DNA of 64,000 bases from Pseudoxanthomonas kaohsiungensis (GTDB lineage Bacteria > Pseudomonadota > Gammaproteobacteria > Xanthomonadales > Xanthomonadaceae). The DNA lies in assembly GCF_010211765.1 (NCBI RefSeq), contig NZ_PDWO01000009.1:93421-157420 (forward strand). The letters run 5' to 3'. Numbering within the stretch: position 1 is the stretch's first letter; each line of letters opens with the position of its first letter. Position numbers and translations under genes: made by a program. A model generated the notes under the pieces. That model searched no databases and was not told the origin of the DNA. It saw only the letters and a program-made list of their open reading frames with translations. This document shows, piece after piece, positions 1 to 12,942 of this stretch.

Positions 1-2197
1 TGCGCTCGATCCGCTGGCGCGCGGTATCCATGCGGCCCTGCTGGCTCTGCAGCTGTCCCGCCAGCTCGGAGACGCCGCGGTGCGCCAGGTAGAGCTGGCG
101 CTGCGCGTCCTCGCGCTGCTGCTCGGCGGCCAGCAGCTGGTCGCGCAGGTGCACCAGGCGGTCTTCCAGCGCCGCCTCGCGCTGCTGCAGCTCCTCGATG
201 GCACTGCGCAGCGACTGGATCTCGCGCTCGCGCAGCAGTGCGCCCTGCTTGGCGGCGCCCTGCCGCGACACCCGCACCCAGCCCTCGCCCAGCCGCTCGC
301 CGGCGCGGGTGATGATCGAATCGCCCTCGCCCAGGGCCGGCAGCAGCCGGCGCGCATGGGCCAGGTCGTCGGCCGCGTGCAGTCGCGCCAGCAGGCGGCG
401 CACGGCCAGCGGCCCCTGCACCTTGGCCGCCAGCGAGGTCGGCGCGAACGACGCGCTGGCCGTGTCCTCGGCGACCAGCGCGATGCGGCCCTCGCCCAGG
501 TCGGCCAGCGCCTCGACCAGCTGTTCGGGCGCCTCGACCAGCACGCCTTCGATCAGCTGACCCAGTGCACCTTCCACCGCGTTTTCCCAGCCGTCCTCGA
601 CGGTGAGGCGCTCGCCGACGCGGGCGGCCGAATCCAGGCCGCGCGCCTTGAGCCAGGCCACCGCCGCGCCCTGCTCCTGGCCCAGGGCGGCCTGCTGCAG
701 GGTTTCCAGCGAGGACAGGCGACCGCGCGCGGCCTGGGCCTGCTTGCGTACCTCGGCCAGCTCGCCCTGGGCGGCGCGCTGCTGCTCCTGCAGGCCGGAC
801 ACGTCCTGCTTGCGTGCTTCCAGTTGTTCGTTGAGCCCGTCCAGCGCGGACTTCTGCGTCTCGTGCTGTATCTGCGCCTGCTCGAAGGCCTCGGCCAGCG
901 CCTCCAGGTCCAGGCCGGCGCGCTCGGCGGCCAGCGCCTCGCGGCGGCGGTCGGCCTCCAGCGCCTGCCGGTCCAGGTAGTCCACGCGGGTGCGCTCGAC
1001 CTCGCCGGCACGCGAGGCCTCGGCCGCCTGGCGGCCGTGGGCCTCCCAGCGCTGCTGCCAGTCGGCCAGCGCCGCCTCGGCTTCGCGCAGCGCCTCCTGC
1101 TTGAACACGTCGTCCTCGCGCAGCTGCTCCAGCCGCGGCTCGGCCTCTTCCACGGTGCCGCGCAGCGCCTCGAGCTTCTGCCGGTCGTCGGCGATGTGCT
1201 GGTCCAGTTCGCCCAGCGCGCTGGCGGCCTCGTCGCGGGCCTGGTTCAGGCGGCTGGCCAGTTCGCGCTGGTGCTGGATCTGCTGCTCGATGCGGGCGAG
1301 CACGCCACCGACCTGGTAGACCTCGGCCTGGGCCTTGTTCAACGCCTCGGCCGCCGCCTCGCGGCGCACGCGCCCGGTCTCGATCTCGCGCTCGGCCTCG
1401 CGCTGTCCGGCGATGATCTGCTCCAGCTTCGTCTCTTCCTGGGCCAGCCGCTCGCGCAGGGCCTGCAGCTGCACGTCCAGCGCGCGGAACTGCAGCGCCT
1501 TCCACTCCGCGTCCTTGACCTTGCGCTCGGCGGCCAGCGCCTGGTATTGCTCGGCCTGGCGGGCCTGGCGGCGCAGGTGCTCGAGCTGCTTGTCGACCTC
1601 CTCGCGCAGGTCGTTGAGGCGATCCAGGTTCTCGCGCGTGTGGCGGATGCGGGTCTCGGTCTCCTTGCGCCGCTCCTTGTACTTGGAGATGCCGGCGGCC
1701 TCTTCCAGGTAGATGCGCAGGTCCTCGGGCCGGGCCTCGATGATCTGGCTGATCATGCCCTGCTCGATGATCGAATAGCTGCGCGGGCCCAGGCCGGTGC
1801 CCAGGAACAGGTCGGTGATGTCGCGGCGCCGGCACTTGGTGCCGTTGAGGTAGTACTGGCTCTGCCCGTCGCGGCTGACCGTGCGCTTGACCGAGATCTC
1901 GTTGAAGGCGGCGTACTCGCCCGCGATGGCGTGGTCGGAGTTGTCGAAGATCAGCTCGACGGTGGCCTGGCTGACCGGCTTGCGCGCGGCCGAGCCGGAG
2001 AAGATCACGTCGGTCAGCGAGTCGCCGCGCAGGCGGCTGGCCGAGCTTTCGCCCATCACCCAGCGCACCGCGTCGATGATGTTGGACTTGCCGCAGCCGT
2101 TGGGGCCGACCACGCCGGTCATGTTGGTCGGCAGGTGCAGCGTGGTGGGGTCGACGAAGGACTTGAAGCCGGACAGCTTGATCGTGGACAGGCGCAT
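1..2197 (-). CDS. smc: Chromosome segregation ATPase SMC (partial, C-terminus outside the window)
   Basis: Reading left from the ATG at 2197 gives about 732 residues without a stop, so the gene runs out of the window. The N-terminus carries the Walker A motif GPNGCGKSN at residues 31-39 and the typical SMC head sequence around it. Next comes a long Glu/Arg/Gln-rich coiled coil from about residue 170 to 500. A globular hinge follows at about 520-650, then the start of the returning coiled coil. SMC forms a dimeric ATPase that, with ScpA and ScpB, organises and separates chromosomes. Full-length SMC proteins are about 1,170 residues, so the second coil, the ABC signature and Walker B are missing here. 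The start is well placed just before the conserved N-terminal strand. Confidence 0.96.
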   Translation of the reverse strand, partial: MRLSTIKLSGFKSFVDPTTLHLPTNMTGVVGPNGCGKSNIIDAVRWVMGESSASRLRGDSLTDVIFSGSAARKPVSQATVELIFDNSDHAIAGEYAAFNEISVKRTVSRDGQSQYYLNGTKCRRRDITDLFLGTGLGPRSYSIIEQGMISQIIEARPEDLRIYLEEAAGISKYKERRKETETRIRHTRENLDRLNDLREEVDKQLEHLRRQARQAEQYQALAAERKVKDAEWKALQFRALDVQLQALRERLAQEETKLEQIIAGQREAEREIETGRVRREAAAEALNKAQAEVYQVGGVLARIEQQIQHQRELASRLNQARDEAASALGELDQHIADDRQKLEALRGTVEEAEPRLEQLREDDVFKQEALREAEAALADWQQRWEAHGRQAAEASRAGEVERTRVDYLDRQALEADRRREALAAERAGLDLEALAEAFEQAQIQHETQKSALDGLNEQLEARKQDVSGLQEQQRAAQGELAEVRKQAQAARGRLSSLETLQQAALGQEQGAAVAWLKARGLDSAARVGERLTVEDGWENAVEGALGQLIEGVLVEAPEQLVEALADLGEGRIALVAEDTASASFAPTSLAAKVQGPLAVRRLLARLHAADDLAHARRLLPALGEGDSIITRAGERLGEGWVRVSRQGAAKQGALLREREIQSLRSAIEELQQREAALEDRLVHLRDQLLAAEQQREDAQRQLYLAHRGVSELAGQLQSQQGRMDTARQRIER

Positions 2198-2453
2198 GCG
2201 GCGATCGATTCCCCGGGGTATGCGGCGCAACGCGCCACCGGAATGAAGTGATTTGGCCAGAATGCGGCGCAAGTGATTGAATCACAACGCCCGCTGCATC
2301 CGACCACGGTGTTCGGACCGTGCAGTATAGCCGGCCACGGGCCGGTCTCCGCGGCGGCGCCCCGCGCTGGCGCAGGGCGCGGCTTGACCTCGATCAGGGC
2401 GCCGGGACGACCCGGTCCGCGACACTGGCGCACCGACCGACAGGAGCACATGG

Positions 2454-3710
2454 ATGGACCACGACGTCGCCATCGTAGGCGCGGGCCCGGTAGGGCTTTG
2501 CCTGGCGCGAGCCCTCGCCGTGCAGGGCCTGGCGGTCGCCCTGGTCGAGCGGCAGCCACAGGCCGCGCTGGCCGACCCGGCCTTCGACGGCCGCGAGATC
2601 GCCCTGACCCATGCCTCGGTGCGCCTGCTGCGGGAGCTGGACGTGTGGCAGCGCATTCCGGAGGACGAAGCCTTCCCGCTGCGCACCGCGCGGGTGATGG
2701 ACCGCGAACTGCCCCACGAGTTGCACGTCCGGCCGCAAGCCGGCGACCGCCTGGGCGACCTGGTCGCCAACCACCTGATCCGGCGCGCGGCCTGGCAGGC
2801 GGTGCGGGAAACCGCGGGAATCGACCTCCATGCCTCGGCCACGGTCGCCTCGATCCACGCCGGTGCCGACGGCGCGCGGCTGCAACTGGCCGACGGCACG
2901 CGCCTGCAAGCGCGTCTGCTGGTGGCCGCCGACAGCCGATATTCGGAGACACGGCGGGCGCTGGGCATCGGCGCGGAGCTGCACGATTTCGGCAGGGCCA
3001 TGCTGGTCTGCCGGATCCGCCACGAGCTGCCGCACGGGCACGCAGCCTGGGAATGGTTCGGCCTGGGCCAGACCCTGGCCCTGCTGCCGCTGTCGGAACA
3101 ACTGGCCGGCGCGGTGGTCACCCTGCCCGGCGAGCAGGCCCGCGCCCTGGCGGCGATGGACGAGGCCGCGTTCGCCGCCGACCTGGAGCGACGCTACGGC
3201 GGCCGCCTCGGCAGGATCGAGCTGGCCAGCAGCCGGCACGTCTACCCGCTGGTGGCGACCTGGGCGCACCGCTTCGCGGGTACGCGCCTGGCGCTGGCGG
3301 GCGATGCGGCCGTGGGCATGCATCCGGTCACCGCGCACGGTTTCAACCTCGGGCTGGCCAGCGTCGAGCGGCTGTCCGACCTGGCGGCCACCGCACTGCG
3401 CGAGCGGCGCGACCTCGGCGATGCGGCATTGCTGGCACGCTACGAGCGTCGCCACCGCCATGGCAGCTGGCCGCTGTTCCAGGCCACCCGCGCGATCGTC
3501 GGGCTCTATACGGACGACCGCCTGCCGGCACGCTGGCTGCGGAGCGCGACCCTGCGCGCCAGCGCCGCGTTGCCGCCCTTGCGGCGCGCATTGGCCGACG
3601 TCCCCACCGACGAAGGGGCGCGCGACGCGCCGCCCCTGCAGCGCGTGCGGTCGCGCCTGGCACGGATGCGTGGCGCGCGCGACGCGGGAAGGGGAACCGG
3701 CGCCCACTGA
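2454..3710 (+). CDS. ubiM: FAD-dependent ubiquinone biosynthesis hydroxylase, UbiM-like
   Basis: A 418-residue flavoprotein of the UbiH/UbiF/COQ6 group. The dinucleotide-binding motif GAGPVG is at residues 9-14. The second FAD motif, GDAAVGMHPVTAHGFNLGL, is near residues 283-301. The stretch DGREIALTHAS near residue 45 is the form I associate with UbiM, first described in Neisseria, rather than with UbiH. UbiM enzymes hydroxylate the aromatic ring of ubiquinone precursors at one or more positions. The gene starts 256 bp upstream-to-upstream from smc in divergent orientation. The C-terminal 40 residues are Arg/Ala-rich and look poorly conserved. Which ring position is modified cannot be told from sequence, and UbiH or UbiF activity is the alternative. 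Confidence 0.8.
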   Translation: MDHDVAIVGAGPVGLCLARALAVQGLAVALVERQPQAALADPAFDGREIALTHASVRLLRELDVWQRIPEDEAFPLRTARVMDRELPHELHVRPQAGDRLGDLVANHLIRRAAWQAVRETAGIDLHASATVASIHAGADGARLQLADGTRLQARLLVAADSRYSETRRALGIGAELHDFGRAMLVCRIRHELPHGHAAWEWFGLGQTLALLPLSEQLAGAVVTLPGEQARALAAMDEAAFAADLERRYGGRLGRIELASSRHVYPLVATWAHRFAGTRLALAGDAAVGMHPVTAHGFNLGLASVERLSDLAATALRERRDLGDAALLARYERRHRHGSWPLFQATRAIVGLYTDDRLPARWLRSATLRASAALPPLRRALADVPTDEGARDAPPLQRVRSRLARMRGARDAGRGTGAH

Positions 3711-3790
3711 GCGCGGCCGGCTGCCGCGCACCAGGCAGCCTGTCCAATCAGGCTGGCCGCAGGGCTCGCGCCCTGGCCGTTGCCGTCACC

Positions 3791-4345
3791 TCAGCCGCGC
3801 TGCCGGTCGATCCACTCGACGAAGCGGTCGACGAAGTCCTCCAGGAACTCGCGCGTATCCTGCCGGGTCACCCGGCCATCCTCATCGACCAGCCCGTCCT
3901 TGAACTGCAGGTAGGCCTCGGGCTGCGGCATCACCGCCATGTCCAGGTAGGACAGGATGTTGCGCAGGTGCTGCTGGGCCATCGCCGTGCCGATCGCCCC
4001 GACCGAGGCGCCGATCACCGCCGCCGGCAGCCCTGCGAACGCACTGTCGCCGTAGGGACGCGAGGCCAGGTCGATCGCGTTCTTGAGCACGCCCGGTACC
4101 GACCGGTTGTATTCGGGGGTGACGAACAGCACCGCGTCGGCGGCGCGGACCTGCGCCTTCAGGGCAATGCCTTCCTGCGGGTAGTCGCCGTCGAAATCCT
4201 GGTTGTAGAACGGCAGCGAGCCGATATCGACGTGGTCGAATTCCAGCCGGTCCTCGCCCAGCCGTTCCAGCGCGCGCGCCAGCTGGCGGTTGAACGAGCC
4301 TTCGCGCAGGCTGCCGACGAATACCGCGATCTTGCGCTTGTCCAT
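3791..4345 (-). CDS. NADPH-dependent FMN reductase (flavodoxin fold)
   Basis: The ATG at 4345 gives 184 residues, with an AGGA ribosome-binding stretch just upstream; an in-frame upstream ATG at 4531 lies inside a palindromic repeat and was not used. The FMN phosphate loop GSLREGSFNR occupies residues 11-20, and PEYNRSVPG at 77-85 is the second flavin-binding segment of the NAD(P)H-dependent FMN reductase family (ChrR/ArsH/YieF type). Members reduce quinones, chromate or azo compounds with NADPH, usually to avoid redox cycling. The gene is convergent with the UbiM-like hydroxylase and stands alone. The physiological substrate is not visible from sequence. Confidence 0.88.
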   Translation of the reverse strand: MDKRKIAVFVGSLREGSFNRQLARALERLGEDRLEFDHVDIGSLPFYNQDFDGDYPQEGIALKAQVRAADAVLFVTPEYNRSVPGVLKNAIDLASRPYGDSAFAGLPAAVIGASVGAIGTAMAQQHLRNILSYLDMAVMPQPEAYLQFKDGLVDEDGRVTRQDTREFLEDFVDRFVEWIDRQRG

Positions 4346-4469
4346 GGCTGGATCCTGTTGGGGGAACAAGACCCGGATGCTAGGCAAAACGGTGCCGGCA
4401 GCAGGTGAAGAAGCCATTCCCGCGGCGGGACGTTTGCCCCGCTCGCCCTGGTGCACTTGCGACGCTTCC

Positions 4470-4543
4470 GTAGAGCGGGGCTTGCCCCGCTGCCTTGCCT
4501 CGATCGCGTCGTCCGGAAAGCAGCGGGGCAAGCCCCGCTCTAC
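4470..4543. repeat. Paired GTAG-type repetitive extragenic palindromes
   Basis: Two near-identical 22-bp hairpins lie in opposite orientation. The first (4470-4491) begins GTAG and has stem AGCGGGG with loop CTTG; the second (4522-4543) is its inverted copy ending CTAC. This is the SMAG/REP organisation known from Stenotrophomonas, mobilised by RAYT transposases. Related pairs occur at 15992-16144, 50794-50870 and 54434-54584. The pair sits between the FMN reductase and the E1 gene. Confidence 0.85.
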
Positions 4544-4547
4544 GGGA

Positions 4548-6839
<2,292 letters not shown>

Positions 6840-6853
6840 CGGGGTCTTCTGGT

Positions 6854-7495
6854 TCAATCGGTCGAGGCCAGCCGCGCAGTCGCTTCGTCGTCCAGCGGCG
6901 GCATCGGCACGAAGCCGGGCGTGGCGCGCACGCGCTCCAGCCAGGCGCCGATGCGCGGGTACGCGGACAGGTCGAAGCCGCCGTCGCCGGCGCAGTGGGT
7001 GTAGGCGAACAGCGCGATGTCGGCGATGCCGTAGGCCGCGCCGGCGAACCAGTCGGCCGACTGCAGGTGCCGTTCCATCACCGCCAGCGCCTGGTGGCCG
7101 CGCTCGCGCAGGCGCGGCAGGTCGGCGCGCCGCGGCGAATCGACCGGCGTCCAGCCGCGGATGAAGCGGGCCACGGCGATGTACGGCTCGTGGCTGTACT
7201 GTTCGAAGAACATCCAGGAAAGCGCCTGCGCCCGCTGCCAGGCATCGGCGGGCACGAAGCCGGTGCCTTCGGCCAGCCAGCACAGGATCGCGTTGGATTC
7301 GACCAGCACGCGGCCGTCTTCCAGTTCGATCAGCGGCACCCTGCCGTTGGGGTTCCTGGCCAGGAACGCCGGAGTGCGGGTCCCGCCACGGGCGCTGTCG
7401 ACCTCGATCCAGCGGTAGTCGCGGCCGAGCTGCTCCAGCAACAGGCGCAGCTTGTAGCAGTTGCCGGACATGGACATGCCGTAGACGGTGATCAC
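6854..7495 (-). CDS. Glutathione S-transferase family protein
   Basis: A 213-residue protein starting at the GTG at 7495, which overlaps the TGA of the upstream GNAT gene (GTGA), implying translational coupling. The N-terminal thioredoxin-like domain begins ITVYGMSMSGNCYK and contains the glutathione-binding cis-proline segment GRVPLIELEDG and the VESNAIL motif. The C-terminal helical domain has the conserved GAAYGIADIALFAYTH N-capping region. Family members conjugate or reduce with glutathione in the cytosol. The gene ends 14 bp before the E1 fusion gene and probably shares its transcript. The substrate is unknown. Confidence 0.87.
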   Translation of the reverse strand: MITVYGMSMSGNCYKLRLLLEQLGRDYRWIEVDSARGGTRTPAFLARNPNGRVPLIELEDGRVLVESNAILCWLAEGTGFVPADAWQRAQALSWMFFEQYSHEPYIAVARFIRGWTPVDSPRRADLPRLRERGHQALAVMERHLQSADWFAGAAYGIADIALFAYTHCAGDGGFDLSAYPRIGAWLERVRATPGFVPMPPLDDEATARLASTD

Positions 7496-8043
7496 GCTGA
7501 CTGCTCCTTGCGCGCCCGCCATTCGGCGCGGGTCTGGCCCCAGATTTCCACCGGCTTTTCGTGGCTGGGCTCGGGCAGGCGACCCATGCCGATGAAGCGC
7601 GAGCCGAGCTTGGCGGCCACCGCCTTGGAGCTGGCGTTCCCCGGCGCGATGGTATGGATGACTTCGCTCCAGCCCAGCGTGTCGAACGCCCAGGCGGTGC
7701 ACGCGGCGGCCGCCTCGGGGGCGTAGCCGCGTCCCCAGCGCTCGCGCACGATGCTCCAGCCGACCTCGGTCCCCGGCCAGCCTTCCGGCTGCCACGGCCC
7801 GACCCGGCCGACCCACTGGCCCGTGTCCTTCTCGACCACCGAGAACATCGCGAAGCCCTTCAGGTGCCAGGCGCCGACCATGGCCGCCAGGCCGCGCCAG
7901 GCCACCGGGCGCGGCTGCACGCCACCGAGGTGGCGGGTCGCCTCGACGTCGGCGAGGAACGCGGCCCACGCCTCGAAGTCCTCCTGCCGCGGCAGGCGCA
8001 GCAGGAGGCGTGGGGTTTCCAGTTGCAGCGAGGAACGGTCCAT
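7492..8043 (-). CDS. GNAT-family N-acetyltransferase (RimJ/RimL type)
   Basis: From the ATG at 8043 this is 183 residues; a longer start at 8079 adds 12 poorly conserved residues. The sequence LETPRLLLRLPRQEDFEAW at the N-terminus is typical of RimJ/RimL-like acetyltransferases. The acetyl-CoA loop follows as RERWGRGYAPEAAAA, then the late motif NASSKAVAAKLGSRF. These enzymes acetylate protein N-termini or small amines. The gene overlaps the following GST gene by four bases and follows glutaryl-CoA dehydrogenase after an 84-bp gap. The acceptor substrate cannot be inferred. Confidence 0.85.
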   Translation of the reverse strand: MDRSSLQLETPRLLLRLPRQEDFEAWAAFLADVEATRHLGGVQPRPVAWRGLAAMVGAWHLKGFAMFSVVEKDTGQWVGRVGPWQPEGWPGTEVGWSIVRERWGRGYAPEAAAACTAWAFDTLGWSEVIHTIAPGNASSKAVAAKLGSRFIGMGRLPEPSHEKPVEIWGQTRAEWRARKEQSA

Positions 8044-8127
8044 GGCGTGGAGCCCGTCGAAGGAGCGCGCTGGGCGCATTGGCGCGCACGCGCGGCAGCC
8101 CGTCGCGGGCCGCCGCGGCGCGGCCGG

Positions 8128-9291
8128 TCAGAACGCGCTCAGCCCCGTGAGCTCGCGCCCGATCACCAGCTGGTGCACGGTCTCGGTGCCCTCGTAGGTG
8201 ATCACCGACTCCAGGTTGAGCGCGTGGCGGATCGCCGCGTGCTCGGTGGTGATCCCGGCGCCGCCGAGCAGGTCGCGGCATTCGCGCGCGATGTCGATGG
8301 CCATGCGGCAGTTGTTCCACTTGGCCAGCGAGACCTGCTGCGGCTGCATGGTGCCGGCATCCTTGAGCCGGCCCAGCTGCAGCACCAGCAGCTGCGCCAG
8401 GGTGATGCGGCGGGCCATCTCGGCCAGCTTGATCTGCGCGCTCTGGGTGGCCGCCACCGGGCGTCCGAACAGGATGCGCTCCTTGGAGTAGTGCAACGCT
8501 TCGTCCAGGCAGGCGATGGCCGCGCCGATCGGCCCCCAGGTGATGCCGTAGCGGGCCTGGGTCAGGCAACCCAGCGGGCCCTTGAGGCCCTTCACGTTGG
8601 GCAGGCGGCTGGAATCGGGCACGCGCACGTTGTCGAAGAACAGCGAGGAGGTCACCGACGCGCGCAGGCTCATCTTGTGCTTGATCTCCTGGGCGGTGAA
8701 GCCGGGCGTGCCCTTCTCCACCACGAAGCCCTGGATGCCGTCGTCGGTCTGCGCCCAGACGATGGCGATGTCGGCCAGGTTGCCGTTGGTGATCCACATC
8801 TTGGAGCCGTTGATCACCCAGTCGCCGCCATCCTTGCGGGCGTGGGTCTTCATGTTGGCCGGGTCCGAACCGCCGTGCGGTTCGGTCAGGCCGAAGCAGC
8901 CGATGACCTTGCCGGCGGCCATGTCCGGCAGCCAGCGGCGGCGCTGTTCCTCGCTGCCGTAAGCGTAGATCGGGTACATGCACAACGACGACTGCACGCT
9001 GACGAAGCTGCGGATGCCGCTGTCGCCGCGCTCGAGTTCCTGGCAGATCAGGCCGTAGCTGACCGCATTGAGGCCGGCGCAGCCGTATTCCTCGGGGAGC
9101 GAGGAACCGAGCAGGCCCAGCGAGGCGACCTCGGCCACCAGCTCCTTCGGGAAGCGGCCCTGGTCGAAGGCCTCGCCGATGATCGGCAGGACGCGCTCGT
9201 CGGTGAAGCGGGCCACGGCCTCCTGGACGGCGCGCTCCTCGTCGCTGAGCAGGGAACGCACATCGAACAGGTCGTACGGGGACAGGGCCAT
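8128..9291 (-). CDS. gcdH: Glutaryl-CoA dehydrogenase
   Basis: A 387-residue acyl-CoA dehydrogenase starting at the ATG at 9291. It has the flavin and substrate motifs CFGLTEPHGGSDPANMKT and WITNG. The segment QARYGITWGPIGAA is characteristic of glutaryl-CoA dehydrogenases, which oxidise and decarboxylate glutaryl-CoA to crotonyl-CoA in lysine and tryptophan breakdown. The C-terminal TYEGTETVHQL holds the presumed catalytic glutamate near residue 367. The gene is the upstream member of a minus-strand group with the GNAT and GST genes. The mercury transposon inserted 86 bp upstream of this start and may have changed its promoter region. Confidence 0.93.
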   Translation of the reverse strand: MALSPYDLFDVRSLLSDEERAVQEAVARFTDERVLPIIGEAFDQGRFPKELVAEVASLGLLGSSLPEEYGCAGLNAVSYGLICQELERGDSGIRSFVSVQSSLCMYPIYAYGSEEQRRRWLPDMAAGKVIGCFGLTEPHGGSDPANMKTHARKDGGDWVINGSKMWITNGNLADIAIVWAQTDDGIQGFVVEKGTPGFTAQEIKHKMSLRASVTSSLFFDNVRVPDSSRLPNVKGLKGPLGCLTQARYGITWGPIGAAIACLDEALHYSKERILFGRPVAATQSAQIKLAEMARRITLAQLLVLQLGRLKDAGTMQPQQVSLAKWNNCRMAIDIARECRDLLGGAGITTEHAAIRHALNLESVITYEGTETVHQLVIGRELTGLSAF

Positions 9292-9369
9292 GACGGAAAC
9301 CGGTGTTGGGATGGTTGCGATTGTATCGGCCCAGCCACGGCGGCGGGCAACGCGGGGCCGCACGCGCTC

Positions 9370-9377
9370 AAAAAAAG
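9370..9377. repeat. Target site duplication, left copy (AAAAAAAG)
   Basis: The 8 bp directly before the left inverted repeat are identical to the 8 bp directly after the right inverted repeat (13898-13905). Eight-base duplications are usual for ISL3-family transposition, so the element moved as one unit between these points. Confidence 0.85.
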
Positions 9378-9400
9378 GGGTATCCGGAATCTGGTGTGGG
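9378..9400 (+). repeat. Left terminal inverted repeat of the mer transposon
   Basis: Starts GGGTATCCGGA and ends GTGTGGG. Compared with the reverse complement of 13875-13897 it differs at three central positions only. Confidence 0.88.
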
Positions 9401-9439
9401 TTTCAGGGTTTATGGCTGTTGTAGCTCTCATTTCAAAAG

Positions 9440-9502
9440 ACGGATTCTAGTGTTGGAACCGAGAACGAGCATGCTAAGCTAGAAACCGGATTTCAGTGTG
9501 GG
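9440..9502 (+). repeat. Two subterminal copies of the inverted-repeat core
   Basis: The inner 17 bp of the terminal repeat (9384-9400, consensus CCGGATTYTAGTGTGGG) recur in the same orientation at 9440-9456 (acggattctagtgttgg) and 9486-9502 (ccggatttcagtgtggg), 56 and 46 bp apart. All three precede the transposase start at 9519. They may be extra transposase binding sites, and could also let the transposase repress its own promoter. The function is inferred from position and similarity only. Confidence 0.6.
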
Positions 9503-9518
9503 CTCGCCCAGGTGTTGA

Positions 9519-10856
9519 GTGACCGATTTTCTGCAGTTGCGTAGCCTCAATACACTTGAAGTCGTAGGCGATGACGAGCGCTATGTCGTCAAGGCTGAAG
9601 GCGTTGCGCCAGTGGCAACCTGCCCGCTGTGCAAGGTCGGACGTTTGCACGGTCACGGCTCACAAGAGCAGTCGTTTCAGGATACGCCGACGCACGGCAA
9701 GCCGGTCGTGGTGTTCATCCAGCGCAGGCGATATCGCTGCATCTCGTGCAATAAGACGCTCTTCGAGCCTGTCGCCGATCTCGACAGCAAGCGTCAAGCC
9801 ACGGCCCGCCTGGTGCGTTATATCCGTAAAGAGAGCTTCACCAAGACCTTCGCGGCGCTGGCGCGCGAAGTGGACTTGGACGAGAAGACGGTCCGCCACG
9901 TCTTTGACGACTTCATCGAGGAGTTCGAGGCCAAGGTCCGGTTCCGGACGCCCCGCATCCTGGGGATCGACGAGCTCAAGATCATCGGCCAGTACCGGGC
10001 GATGATCACCAACATCGAACGCAAGACGGTATTCGACCTCCGGCCGAGCCGGGCCAAGGCCGACCTGTTGCCCTATTTCCGCAACCTGCGGGACAAGGAC
10101 ACCATCGAGTGGGTGGCGATGGACATGTACCACGTTTACAAGCAGGTGGTGCGTGCCACGCTGCCGCAGGCGCGGATTGTGGTCGATCGTTTCCATATCC
10201 AGCGGATGGCCAATGACGCGCTGGAGAAGCTGCGCAAGCGCATTCGCAAGGATCTGCCGGCTCGGCAGCGCCTCAAGCTCAAGGATGAGCGCTTCCTGTT
10301 GCTCAAGCGGCAGCACGATCTGAAGGGCGCAGACATGACACGGGCCCTGGAATGGTTCCGCCAGTTTCCCCAGCTCGGGGAGGCGCACGCCCTCAAGGAA
10401 GGCTTCTTGTCGATCTGGGATCACAAGAGCCGTCCGGAGGCTGAAGCGGCATGCGCGACGTGGTTAGGCAACATTCCGCCGGAGCTGGCGGCCACGTTCA
10501 AGGATCTGACCACCGCCGTGCACAACTGGCACGACGAAATCTTCTCTTACTTCGAACAACCCATTACCAATGCCTATACTGAATCCGTCAACCGACTGGC
10601 CAAAGACATGAACCGCATGGGCAGGGGCTACAGCTTCGAGGTGATTCGGGCGCGGATGCTCTACAACGAGAAGGCGCGCAAGGACGGGGCCGTAGTCGAG
10701 ACCGTAGATGTCGATGATGACCAGGTATCAACGAACTTCGAGTTCCAGCGAATGACGATGGCATCGATCCGCAAGAAGCAGGTCAGACGCGTGGTCGAAT
10801 ATGGACCTTACATTCCGACGTTGGTGCGGCTGCTCGAAGAGGGGTATTTCGAGTAA
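9519..10856 (+). CDS. tnpA: ISL3-family transposase
   Basis: A 445-residue transposase from a GTG start. The N-terminus has a Cys-rich zinc-binding segment (CPLCKVGRLHGHG, later YRCISCNKT), then a helix-turn-helix region. The catalytic domain follows with a probable DDE triad: Asp151 in GIDELKI, Asp223 in VVDRFHIQ, and Glu355 in TNAYTESVN. This layout and the motif NAYTESVNRLAK are typical of the ISL3 family, which moves by cut-and-paste or replicatively with 8-bp duplications. It has no frameshift and appears intact. It is convergent with merA. Confidence 0.95.
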   Translation: MTDFLQLRSLNTLEVVGDDERYVVKAEGVAPVATCPLCKVGRLHGHGSQEQSFQDTPTHGKPVVVFIQRRRYRCISCNKTLFEPVADLDSKRQATARLVRYIRKESFTKTFAALAREVDLDEKTVRHVFDDFIEEFEAKVRFRTPRILGIDELKIIGQYRAMITNIERKTVFDLRPSRAKADLLPYFRNLRDKDTIEWVAMDMYHVYKQVVRATLPQARIVVDRFHIQRMANDALEKLRKRIRKDLPARQRLKLKDERFLLLKRQHDLKGADMTRALEWFRQFPQLGEAHALKEGFLSIWDHKSRPEAEAACATWLGNIPPELAATFKDLTTAVHNWHDEIFSYFEQPITNAYTESVNRLAKDMNRMGRGYSFEVIRARMLYNEKARKDGAVVETVDVDDDQVSTNFEFQRMTMASIRKKQVRRVVEYGPYIPTLVRLLEEGYFE

Positions 10857-10916
10857 ACCTTGACCCATCGCACAAGCCCCGAAGCTTCAACCTGGGTGTT
10901 TGGCTCAACGGATGAA

Positions 10917-10944
10917 GCTGAGCATTTGGGCCTGAACGCTCAGC
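10917..10944. terminator. Hairpin between convergent transposase and merA genes
   Basis: GCTGAGC (10917-10923) pairs with GCTCAGC (10938-10944) across a 14-nt loop in the 94-bp gap between the transposase and merA stop codons. There is no T-tract, so a factor-independent terminator is only possible, not demonstrated. Confidence 0.3.
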
Positions 10945-10950
10945 ACAGCA

Positions 10951-12931
<1,981 letters not shown>

Positions 12932-12942
12932 GACAGTCTCCT

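Noticed and set aside
2273..2285. Perfect palindrome GTGATTGAATCAC upstream of smc and the UbiM-like gene
   Set aside because: It looks like a Clp/CRP half-site pair, but the spacing is 5 rather than 6 bp and the outer T/A bases are absent, so no regulator is assigned.
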